DNA of 64,000 nucleotides from Erinaceus europaeus. Taxonomy: Eukaryota; Chordata; Mammalia; Eulipotyphla; Erinaceidae. Every line of letters starts with the position of its first letter. Position 1 is the first letter of the stretch. Where the stretch lies: the NCBI RefSeq assembly GCF_950295315.1, contig NC_080165.1:6475417-6539416 (forward strand), written 5' to 3'. Below are positions 55,635 to 64,000 of the stretch, piece after piece. The position numbers were made by a program, and so were the translations under genes. Under the pieces are notes generated by a model. The model was not told where the DNA came from and did no database searches. It saw only the letters and a list, made by a program, of their open reading frames with translations.

Positions 55635-55640
55635 GCAAGT
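55635..55640 (+). promoter_or_regulatory. UTRN: Non-canonical GC 5' splice site
   Basis: The donor reads CAG|GCAAGT, matching U1 snRNA at every position except the T>C at +2. GC-AG introns are a known minor class spliced by the major spliceosome and typically show this compensating strong context. Confidence 0.88.
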
Positions 55641-56159
55641 GCGTCAGAAAAACTGACAACAGAATTTGTTCTTTGTGTTCTGCTCTTTTGATAAATTTCT
55701 ATGCAAAGTAACTGTCATTAAAAGTGATGTTGTCATCTTATTCTGTGATGAAACCCACGCTTTTCCTGTGAAAAGTTGGTTTCTAGAAATAAGATGTATA
55801 AAAACACTTTTACTTAATAGAAGAAGTGGACTTTTGTTTTATGGAAGTCATAATTATTTATTACACTTATTGAGTGAGCTCTCCTGTTTTCTATTATTGT
55901 AAGCCCTATTACAGTTAACTATAATGGATTCTAAATTATAAGGGCATTTCCTTTTATTACGAAGCTGTTTCTTCATTTATTATAAATGCTTACTGTAAAA
56001 GCTATGTAGGAACAAAAGGGAATAAATATGTAAAAAAAAAAAAAGCTGTGAAGGCTTTGTGACCTAGTTTACAGCTAGGAACATTAAGCAAGCTTGAAGG
56101 TACTCCTTATTTTTACTTTTGCTCCGTGCTGTGATTGTATTTGCAGTTTAAAGTTCAAG

Positions 56160-56449
56160 GTTTTTTTTTTTTCCTTTTTTAAATTAATTAATTTATTTTC
56201 CCTTTTGTTGCCCTTGTTGTTTAACATTGTTGTGGTTATTAATGTCGTTGTTGTTGGATAGGACAGAGAGAAATGGAGAGAGGAGGGGAAGACAGAGAGG
56301 GGGAGAGAAAGACAGACACCTGCAGACCTGCTTCACCTGGGAAGCGATTGCCCTGCAGGTGGGGAGCCGGGGGCTCGAACTGGGATCCTTACGCAGGTCC
56401 TTGCGATTTGCACCATGTGTGCTTAACCCGCTGCGCCACCGCCCGACTC
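56160..56449 (-). repeat. SINE-A
   Basis: Antisense SINE-A with a small deletion at CTTCACCTGGGAAGCG. T-rich sequence on both sides hides the TSD. Confidence 0.9.
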
Positions 56450-56584
56450 ACGTTTTTTTTTTTCTATGTAAAATGTGATAGGGCTGAGTTTATTAAAACA
56501 AATTTCTGAGAAACCTTATGAAGTATGGCTGAATATTTTCTTTATTCCTAAATACAACTACTGTAGTGCTCTTTTGAACTTTCT

Positions 56585-56811
56585 TTTATAACTTTTTATT
56601 TAACTTATTATTTATTTATTATTGGACAGAGACAGAGAAATTGAGAGGGAATGAGGAGATAGAGAGGGAGAGAAACAGAGAGACACCTGCAGCCCTGCTT
56701 CACCACTCGTGAAGCTTTCCCCCCTGCACATGGGGCCTGGGTAGGGTTCCAACCCGGGTCCTTGTGCACTGTAACATGTGCACTCAACCAGGTGCACCAC
56801 CACCCGGTCTT
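56585..56811 (-). repeat. SINE-B
   Basis: Antisense SINE-B with exact 16-bp TSD CTCTTTTGAACTTTCT at 56569-56584 and 56812-56827. Confidence 0.94.
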
Positions 56812-57259
56812 CTCTTTTGAACTTTCTATTCTCCTTTTGTAGAATGATCTTTTCTTGCCAGTGACAGTCCTTCATCCCAGGACTTGATTTCCGTCTTCTT
56901 GGAGAAGTCTTGTCTGCCTGTGTTCTCTGCGGCTTTCTTAGTTCACGTCATGCCTTTCTTACTTCATTTCCAAAGTGAAAAACCCTGCTATTCCTGTGCA
57001 CATGGGATCCACTTTCATCTGGTGTGTGTGTCTTCTCCTAATTGGTTCTGTGTTTCTTCAGGGATGAGAGGATATTTCCCCTTATTTTTCATAGCTTTTG
57101 CATCTCTGTGTGTAGATTCAAAGTAAATGCTTATTCCCACTCATGGACCTTAACTTCACTACTATGAAATTCTTTAAGGTAACATTCTTTTTACCTTCTT
57201 ATGATATTTTTTTTTTCTGAGAAATTCTTATCCCATAAAATTCCAAAAGAACTATTTTT

Positions 57260-57470
57260 AAATATTTTTAAAAAATTTATCTTTATTTATTTGATATACA
57301 CAGCTAGAAATTGAGAGGGGAGAGGGTAGTGGAGAGGGAGACAGACACTTGCAGCACTGCTTCACCACTCATGAAGCTTTCCCCCTGCAGATGGGGACCG
57401 GAGACTTGAACCTGGGTCCTTGAGCACTGTAACATGTGCACTCAACCAGGTGAGCCACCATCTGGCCCCT
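57260..57470 (-). repeat. SINE-B at a twice-used target
   Basis: Antisense SINE-B. Its TSD AAAAGAACTATTTTT is at 57245-57259 and 57471-57485. Confidence 0.94.
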
Positions 57471-57485
57471 AAAAGAACTATTTTT

Positions 57486-57769
57486 TTAAAGTTTTTAAAA
57501 AATATATATTTATTCCCTTTTGTTGTCCTTGTCTTATTGTTGTAGTTATTATTGCTATTGATGTCGTCATTTTTGGGTAGGACAGAGAGAAATGGAGAGA
57601 GGAGGGGAAGACAGAGAGGAGGAGAGAAAGACAGACACCTGCAGACCTGCTTCACCGCCTGTGAAGCGACTCCCCTGCAGGTGGGGAGCCGGTGGCTCGG
57701 GATCCTTATGCCGGTCCTTGCGCTTCACACCACGTGCGCTTAACCCATTGTGCTACCGCCGGACTCCCT
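57486..57769 (-). repeat. SINE-A at the same target
   Basis: Antisense SINE-A. It is bounded by AAAGAACTATTTTT at 57472-57485 and 57770-57783, the same target word as the SINE-B just before it. Its B box is damaged (GGTGGCTCGGGATCC). Confidence 0.94.
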
Positions 57770-57822
57770 AAAGAACTATTTTTATATGTACCCACAGGTA
57801 AATGTTTTTAGGAATTCTTCTT

Positions 57823-58109
57823 TTTTTTAAATTTATTTATTCCCTTTTGTTGCCCTTGTTGTCTTATTGGTGTTGTTATTATTGTTGTTGTTATTGATGT
57901 CGTCATTGTTGAATAGGACAGAGAGAAATGGAGAGAGGAGGGGAAGACAGAGAGGGGGAGAGAAAGACAGACACCTGCAGACCTGCTTCACTGCCTGTGA
58001 AGCGACTCCCCTGCAGGTGGGGAGCCAGTGGCTTGAACTGGGATCCTTACACTGGTCCTTGCGCTTTGCGCCACTTGCGCTTAACCCACAGCACTACCGC
58101 CCGACTCCC
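57823..58109 (-). repeat. SINE-A
   Basis: Antisense SINE-A with TSD AGGAATTCTTCTT (57810-57822) and AGGGATTCTTCTT (58110-58122), one mismatch. Confidence 0.93.
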
Positions 58110-58209
58110 AGGGATTCTTCTTGATTTTACACATTTCTTCTAAATTTAAAATTCTGTTCATTACAATTTTATATTGTTTTTGTCACTCCCAGAGCTTTGA
58201 TGATCTGAG

Positions 58210-58420
58210 CTTATTTCATTTTTATTTTTTAGATGGAAAGAGAAAGAGGGAGAAGAAGTGAGAGAGAGGGAGACAGGGAGGGAGGGAGAGAGAGGGAGAG
58301 AGAGAATATATATAACACCACAGTTTCAGAGTTCACCCCAGTGCAGTGGGGGCTAGGTCCAGCATGAGTTGCCTACAGGGTGAGCAGCTGGCTCTCCTAC
58401 CACCCACGACATCCAGTGCT
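58210..58420 (-). repeat. Purine-rich old SINE
   Basis: GATGGAAAGAGAAAGAGGGA and a GA/GGGA-rich tract to 58306, then TTTCAGAGTTCACCCCAGTG. A decayed antisense SINE is the best reading. Confidence 0.45.
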
Positions 58421-58454
58421 TGCTTAGAGCGTGTCCTCACACCTAAAGATTATT

Positions 58455-58765
58455 TTGGGGGGCTGACAGGTATCTTAATGGGTGGACCGCAAGCCTTCTA
58501 CATGTGCACCCCTAGCTAGATTTGTTCCCTGGGACCACGAGAACATCAAAGACAGAGACAGGTGGGGCTCCCTGGATGATAGATAGCACAATGGTGTTCT
58601 GACGACCTTCCCCATAAGAATGTGCAGCTGGAAAATTGGACTGTTTAGTTCAGTAGTGGAGCACATGTGCAAGGTCCTGGCTTCATGCCTTCAGGACAGC
58701 TTTAGTAAATGAGGGTGCTGGGCGGGGAAGGGCAGAGATAACCCTGGGGGCAAAAGAAAAAAAAA
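58455..58765 (+). repeat. Old SINE-type remnants
   Basis: GGGGGGCTGACAGGTATCTT...GAGACAGGTGGGGCTCCCTG, then GATAGATAGCACAATGGTGT...CATGTGCAAGGTCCTGGC, look like two worn sense SINE-type repeats. Family and boundaries are uncertain. Confidence 0.4.
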
Positions 58766-58767
58766 TA

Positions 58768-59085
58768 GGGTCCAGCAGTAGCGCAGCGGGTTAAGCGCAT
58801 GTGGCAGAAGTGCAAGGACCTGCATAAGGATCCCGGTTCGAGCCCCCGGCTCCCCACCTGCAGGGGAGTCACTTCACAGGCAATGAAGCAGGTCTGCAGG
58901 TGTCTGTCTTTCTCTCCCCCCTCTCTGTCTTCCCCTCCTCTCTCCATTTCTCTCTGTCCTATCCAACAACAGCAACAAGGGCAACAAAATGGGAAAAATA
59001 GCCTCCAGGAGCAGTGGATTTGTGGTGCAGGCACCGAGGCCCAACAATAACCCTGGAGGCAAATAAAAAACAAAATAAAATGAAA
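58768..59085 (+). repeat. SINE-A, long form
   Basis: Sense long form, GGGTCCAGCAGTAGCGCAGC to AACCCTGGAGGCAAATAAAA. Confidence 0.9.
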
Positions 59086-59652
59086 TATATAATGAATGAA
59101 GGTGCCTCAGGTTGCTTTAACAGAATTTGATGTTTACATATATTACTTCTTATTCATTGTATAATAGACTTGGTAATGACCCTAGAGGCAAGTATCAAAG
59201 TTAACTTACCTTCTAAAATTTTATGGAGTCATCAACACTGCTATCTGAGGAAATATTTAGTGACCATAACACTGTGGGGAATTGTGGTGTGCTCTGAATC
59301 TCTTTGAACGCTGTGGTATATCATTTTATGGTTAAAAGAACTATAAGCCTCACCTAACAGATACTTTCTATCGTGGTCTTAGATTGAGTAAGTATCCATG
59401 CTGTACACTGTAGTGGGGACAGTCAGTAGACACTGAACAGTGGTGACTGGAAATGACGCCAAGTAAGGAGTTCACAGTGGGACACAGTCTGCCTGAGAAT
59501 TGCATGTCTCCAGATACTTTTCCTTGTTACATCTCAAAAAATCTAGCCCTAGTACTCTTATTAGCCGTCAGTTCCCACCACCAATGTCCCCATTCTTGAA
59601 TAGTCTCTTAATTTATTCATCTCTAAATATTTCCTTAATAACCTGATATTTT

Positions 59653-59876
59653 AAAAAAATTATTTATAAAAAGGAAACATTGACTAAATCATAGGATCAG
59701 AGGGGTACAACTTCACACAGTTCCCACCACCAGAACTCTGTATCTCATCCCCTCCCCTAATAGCTTCCCTATTCTTTATCCCTCTGGGAGTATGGACCCA
59801 GGGTCATTGTGGGATGCAGAAGGTTTTAGGTCTGGCTTCTGTAGTTGCTTCCCTGCTGCACATGGGCGTTGACAAT
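59653..59876 (-). repeat. Repeat X7, short 5'-truncated copy
   Basis: Only the first about 225 bp of X from its A/T-rich end. Flanking AATAACCTGATATTT (59637-59651) and AATAACCTGGTAGTT (59877-59891) form a diverged TSD, which is direct evidence for LINE-type integration of X. Confidence 0.85.
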
Positions 59877-59899
59877 AATAACCTGGTAGTTTAATTCTG

Positions 59900-61280
59900 T
59901 GGTTGACTAGCCATGTACATTGATGTTACCATTATGTAGATATTTTGCCATTGCTAGCCTGTCCAGAGGGAGGCAGTGTAGTTCCTCAGAACAGATCCAG
60001 AGAGAAAAACAAAAGCAGAACCCGTATAGACAGTTTCTGGTAAACAGGACTGCACTAGACACAGCAGAAACCTTTAAACCTGCTCAGGGGAAACACGGAG
60101 AAGGCAGGTGGAATGAAAGAGAACCAAATGTTTAAAGAATCATGACGAGACAATCGCAAAGAACGGTGGAGATGCTGGCACCCCCTCGGGCTGTTAATTC
60201 GAGCAGGACACTGGTAATGAGAAACGTCTGGCGTCCATTTCTGTCTGTGCACTTTCACCCAGTCTACTTCATCATTCTGGGCTGTGTTGCTCATTTCCTC
60301 AGAGCACTTTCCCGCAGACAATATTCATGATGGTGTCCAGCTGCAGCCGAAACCACATCCCGAGCATATCCACGTACACACAAAATCCTGGCACTCTGTA
60401 CTGGCTGCTTCTAAAATCCTATCTTCCGTTTCTTGCTCATGGCAGAGAAAATGAGATCCTGAAGATGCCGTCTGAGGGGGGGAGTTGGCAATTTGAAATC
60501 TGTATTCAGTTACAAGCTGGCAGACATTGCCTTTGCTGTTTAATTAGAGCAATGGTCACTTCACATTAAAATTGCAATTGTTAATTAGTCTCTCCTCCTC
60601 CACCCCACCCCCCAGATTGGCATTTGGAAACTCCTGACTACTTCATGTTTAGGGTATTTTAGATAGAGTTACAACCCCCTCTCCCTCCTCCAGGTATTTA
60701 TTTGCATAGTGATCTGTCAGCCCCTTTGCAGATGGGCTGCTATCATCAGAGTCAGACCCCCAGCAGGTTGTCTCCCTCAGCTCACAGAGGGCTGGCAGAA
60801 CTGCCTCTAGCCTGGGAGTGGATGCATCTCTCTCTCGATGGAGCCTGAATAAATGCCACTGGCTCTCTTAATATCACACAAGACAGGCACAGTTCTACGG
60901 TGGATCTCTGAACTCCCAGGAGATGTCTGCTTTGTGTTTGCAGCTTTAATGTTTCACTTAATATCCTTTTTGGCTGCGGAGCGTTCTCAGGAGCGGCAGC
61001 AGCAGGCTGCATTTGGCTGTTGGACAACTTGCTTCATTTTCTGTGGATGCTGGGCTGAGCAAGTACAGGCTGGGAACATCTACTAGGGGCTTTCTCTGTG
61101 GCATATTCTCTTTCTCTCTCTCCCTCTCCCTCTCCCTCTCCCCCCCTTTTTTTTCCTTCATCCTGATAAGAAGTGGAAGCGATACCAGCTTCTTTTTCTC
61201 CAGAACCTCAGCCCCTGTATCTTTCACAAGTGTTCATGGAAACGAGCATGCTCAGAGAACTGGCAAATTCTTGTCCAGTG
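59900..61280 (+). promoter_or_regulatory. Repeat-free block, candidate regulatory region
   Basis: Across about 1.4 kb I see no SINE, LINE or X sequence, in strong contrast to the preceding 59 kb. It has more CpG than its surroundings (60120-60360 and 60960-61000), an exact octamer ATTTGCAT at 60700-60707, TAATTA at about 60584, and a CTCCCT-rich pyrimidine tract (61100-61160) next to the candidate exon. No clear TATA box is visible. Calling it a promoter is inference from position and composition. Confidence 0.35.
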
Positions 61281-61311
61281 ACCGGGAGGAAATGATCCTT
61301 GCTCTTCATTT

Positions 61312-61458
61312 ATGATGCAAATTCTGAGGTGTCTCCAGAAGTGTGGTAAACTTAAAATGATGGCTGTGGTGAGAACATCTCTGCAGAAAGTTGTGGTTCT
61401 GTTGCATCGTTTACAAAGGATGGCAGTTTCTTCTCCCCGGTATCAGAAGCTCTGTAAG
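61312..61458 (+). CDS. Candidate alternative first exon (G-utrophin-like)
   Basis: An open frame starts with paired ATGs at 61312-61317 after an in-frame TGA at 61279, and continues through further ATGs at 61357, 61360 and 61420. The last two have an A or G at -3 and G at +4. It reads MMQILRCLQKCGKLK, then MMAVVRTSLQKVVVLLHRLQ, then RMAVSSPRYQKLCK, up to a donor AAG|GTAACTGAG at 61459. The frame at the donor is phase 0, exactly what is needed to join the next utrophin exon, since exon 55-eq also ends in phase 0. In dystrophin the Dp116 first exon lies in the matching intron and supplies a short unique N-terminus, and G-utrophin is the reported utrophin counterpart. I do not remember the G-utrophin N-terminus, so identity is untested. 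It could be a chance frame. Confidence 0.32.
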
Positions 61459-64000
61459 GTAACTGAGTGATTGAAATAAGGATAATGGGATGTCTGACAG
61501 TTCTGCTGCTTCTGAGGCTATAAACAAAAAAAAACAACAACTAACATTTCAAGCTTCTTATCAAGGAACGATTCCTTATCTTAGTGAATGTCAATGCTGC
61601 TAAAAAGAATTGCTTAATTAAATGTTATAAGACTCTGTAACAGGTACTATTTTAGTGTATGTTTGGTTTTGCACCTAGCAAAATCTTATCTTGTGAGAGC
61701 ACTGTTGGAAGTGGAGAAAATAAGGCAAAACTATATTCATTAAGACCTGTTACCTCTGTTGATACTTTGAATATGGAAATAGCACTTAATTTTGTGTAAA
61801 TATCAGTTTGTTTTTTAGAGTTTAATACTTTTTAGTTTTAGAGTAGAATGCTTTAAAAAATTATCCCTTGTTGATTCATTTCAAAAAATTAAAAACACAG
61901 TTTAGAAACTACTGTTCGGTATTCTTGAGTCTTCATATGCTAGGTAGACTTGAAGAGCCTACTGTTCTGTGGACAGCTGGGTAAGTGGACTTCCAGGAAA
62001 CACATTGTATGACAGTTACGAATGTCAAACACTACTTCATACTAGACAAAAACTACCGAGTGAGTTCCTGCAGTTTCTTCTTTTTTTTTTTTTTTTTAGT
62101 TAGCTTATATATTTTTATTATAAGATTTTATTCATTTAAACGATGTTCATGCTCAATGTTAACACTGTTATCAAAAATTGGAAAGACTTGCTATATTAGG
62201 AAGGAAGGAATTGTAACAAGAATGTTACATTCTACAGCATCCCAGGACCATCCTCTTTCTAAATGTCATATTCATGGTAACTTTCCCAAGAAAGTCTCTT
62301 CCTACCCTGTTAGAGCCTCAAAACTCTCCTGTAATTGGACTGACAGTCTGTAGGAGACTGGTATAAATTTCTGATGATGTAACAGATAGCATGTCCAAAC
62401 AACTGAAATGTGCACAGGACAGGAAGCAGTAGTAATATTTTTATTTCTAACAGGTTGGCCAATGAAAACTACTTGGTTGGAGATTTGGGTTTTTGAAAAC
62501 TTACAAGAAGCAAATGAAGACAGTGAGGGCTTCTTCACAAAAATATTTAGAAATGCTATTTATTATGTTCTACAGGAACAAACAAAATAAGGAAAGTAAT
62601 TGTTTTAATCTTCATGTTTTGGTTCACTTTGGAAAGTAAAGTGAAAAAGCTAATAATTTTGTGACTGGGCAATTTTTACAATAGAGTAGATCTACTTATT
62701 CACACAGGCAGGTTATTTTATCTTTTAAAATACAAATGTGAATATGAATGTTTCTGTGTTATTTGCTACATAGTTTTTCCAGTTTATTTGTATACATGCT
62801 AAAGGGAAAAAAAAGCAGATCTTTTTCTCGGGCTATGTGGTCGAGGTATCAAAGTTAATCTGTGAGATGAAGTGATAGAAATTCAGATACTATAGAAAGT
62901 TGTTACGTTAGTTTCATAACTACCACCTGAAATCACAGATTGAGGTGTTGATGTCGTTGGATGAACTAGAAGCACTGTTTAGATAGACAGTAAGATTGAC
63001 AACTTCCTAAAGAGGTGACTAAAATCTAAAAGTGTAGATTAAAATCTGACTTTTTATTTTAGAAAGTTAAGAAATTGTATTGTCTGCAGCTGAAATATTC
63101 ATATTTCTTTTCCACAGGGCAGGCTGCTTAGGTAATGCAATGAGGAATGTAAAATCCCAGCACTCACCAGCAGGTGGCAATATAAGGCAGTGGTAGAGGA
63201 GACTCGGGCTCTTGGATCTCCAGCATAGGAAGTGACAAAATGACTGCAGAATAGAGCAGCTAGAAACATATAATTTATCTGCAGTGCTATTTATTTCTTA
63301 AACTGCTCCCAGTTATTGAGCTACACTAATTCCCAAGATATAAATTAATATTTTATTTGCAGACTTAAATATTAGCAGTTGCCACATAAATACTGTCTTA
63401 GACATCTGTACCAATTGAAAACATCTCATTCTATTTTAGTTATTAATAGTCTGCATAGTAGTTAAAGAAGGTTTAAGTCATTGGTATTTAATTGCCTTTG
63501 ACTCTATAAATTCTATTCCCCTTAAATTGTAAATGCGATGATAATTTTATCTCTTTTGATACCCCCCATGCTTTATAAATTTAGTTTCTTAGGTAGAAAT
63601 TCCCAAATTTTAGAACTTAACTATCAGATAGATAGAGACCCTGGTATAATAAAAATATCTACAGACTTAAATCAGTGGAAAAGTATGTTGCATAAGAGGG
63701 GTGGCTATTTTAAATTCATCTTGGCATGTTGAAAGTCATTCTTAGTCAATATTTTCCCCCTTTCTAGTCTCCCCATAAGATCTCTCCTTTGTATGGTATG
63801 TAGCAATTCAGTCAGGATGGTCTTTTTTTTTATGTTAACTCATCTTTCCTTGCTTATTTTCATATTTCTCTGGAGTGTCAGAAAATGGTATATGTGTTTC
63901 ACAATTCTAGTTCTGTGATGAATGTTCTCCCCCATCCCCCTCTCTCTCCAGTATGTTGAAAGATGGGCAAGAAATGAAAAAAAATGCATTTGGAATTCAC
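61459..64000 (+). other. Low-repeat intron sequence
   Basis: AT-rich, apparently unique DNA with only short homopolymers. I found no exon matching the next utrophin segment. A CTCF-like CCAGCAGGTGGCA occurs at 63167-63179. Confidence 0.75.

Larger units (their letters stand above)
55635..64000 (+). other. UTRN: UTRN intron 55-eq (5' part)
   Basis: At least 8.4 kb of intron. 55641-56155 and 56830-57240 are unique-looking; 56880-57130 may be an old repeat. 57260-59085 is SINE-rich, 59086-59636 unique, and beyond 59880 almost repeat-free. In dystrophin the corresponding intron contains the Dp116 first exon. Confidence 0.85.

Noticed and set aside
1041..58124. Many similar 60-100 codon open frames with peptides such as [21 protein letters not shown] or [20 protein letters not shown]
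   Set aside because: They are translations of the SINE-A body on one strand or the other, recur at every copy and carry no start, splice or family evidence of a gene.
343..59085. tRNA-like A and B boxes
   Set aside because: They belong to SINE heads. None folds into a complete tRNA with a plausible anticodon arm and acceptor stem at both ends, so no tRNA gene is called.
59920..60330. Plus- and minus-strand frames of 70-90 codons in the repeat-poor block
   Set aside because: Both strands are open over the same bases and neither ends at a donor in the phase needed for UTRN. The conserved look of the block is better explained as regulatory.
55635..64000. The next utrophin exon (dystrophin exon 56 equivalent)
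   Set aside because: I read the non-repeat DNA for a DIQAEID-type coding block in phase 0 behind an acceptor and found none; it must lie beyond the window.
1..64000. CRISPR arrays, operons, phage or plasmid modules
   Set aside because: Regularly spaced repeats are absent, and the intron-exon structure and SINE/LINE content are those of a mammalian nuclear genome.

Overview
This is intronic and exonic DNA from a mammalian nuclear gene. Nine short coding blocks on the + strand, each bounded by splice sites, translate to the middle and distal part of the spectrin-repeat rod of utrophin (UTRN), the autosomal paralogue of dystrophin. Their reading phases chain perfectly except at one place, next to an assembly gap, where one exon is missing. 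I name exons by their dystrophin equivalents (44, 45, 47, 50, 51, 52, 53, 54, 55) because I am surer of that correspondence than of UTRN's own numbering. The dominant tRNA-derived SINEs match what I remember of hedgehog SINEs, so the source is probably a hedgehog (Erinaceus or a close relative, Eulipotyphla). That species call is inference from repeat type plus moderate divergence from the human protein as I recall it.

Layout. 1-4467: end of the intron before exon 44-eq. 4468-7284: exons 44-eq and 45-eq around a compact 2.5 kb intron. 7285-19016: a LINE-1-rich intron holding a full-length L1 (7775-13694), an older L1, several SINEs and a 200-N gap (18801-19000) where the exon 46 equivalent should be. 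19017-29381: exons 47-eq, a very short hinge exon (22523-22583) and 51-eq. 29382-39587: exons 52-eq, 53-eq and 54-eq. 39588-55444: a 15.9 kb repeat-packed intron with a large L1. 55445-55634: exon 55-eq, which ends in a GC rather than GT donor. 55635-64000: start of the next intron; its last 4 kb are nearly repeat-free and hold a candidate alternative first exon. By position it could belong to the short G-utrophin isoform.

Repeat names used below. SINE-A: tRNA-like head starting near GGGAGTCGGGCGGTAGC, pyrimidine-rich body, AAC/AAT-rich tail ending GGGAATAAATA; the 'long form' adds a GCCTCCAGG-bounded module. SINE-B: head near GGGCCAGGCGGTGGCGCAC, tail ATCCAATAAATAAA. SINE-C and SINE-D: two smaller tRNA-headed families. 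Repeat X: an unclassified family with a poly-A/T end, 5' truncations and target-site duplications, so copied by LINE machinery. L1: LINE-1. Roughly two thirds of the SINEs and all four large L1s lie antisense to UTRN. 'TSD' means target-site duplication.

I see no bacterial-type system, CRISPR array, rRNA gene or functional tRNA gene. The most interesting points are the GC-AG intron, the candidate first exon, the exon hidden in the gap, and several clean insertion histories: three copies of one target site from two SINE hits, an LTR and a second X copy inside one X repeat, a full-length L1 with 14-bp TSD, and a possible L1 3' transduction.
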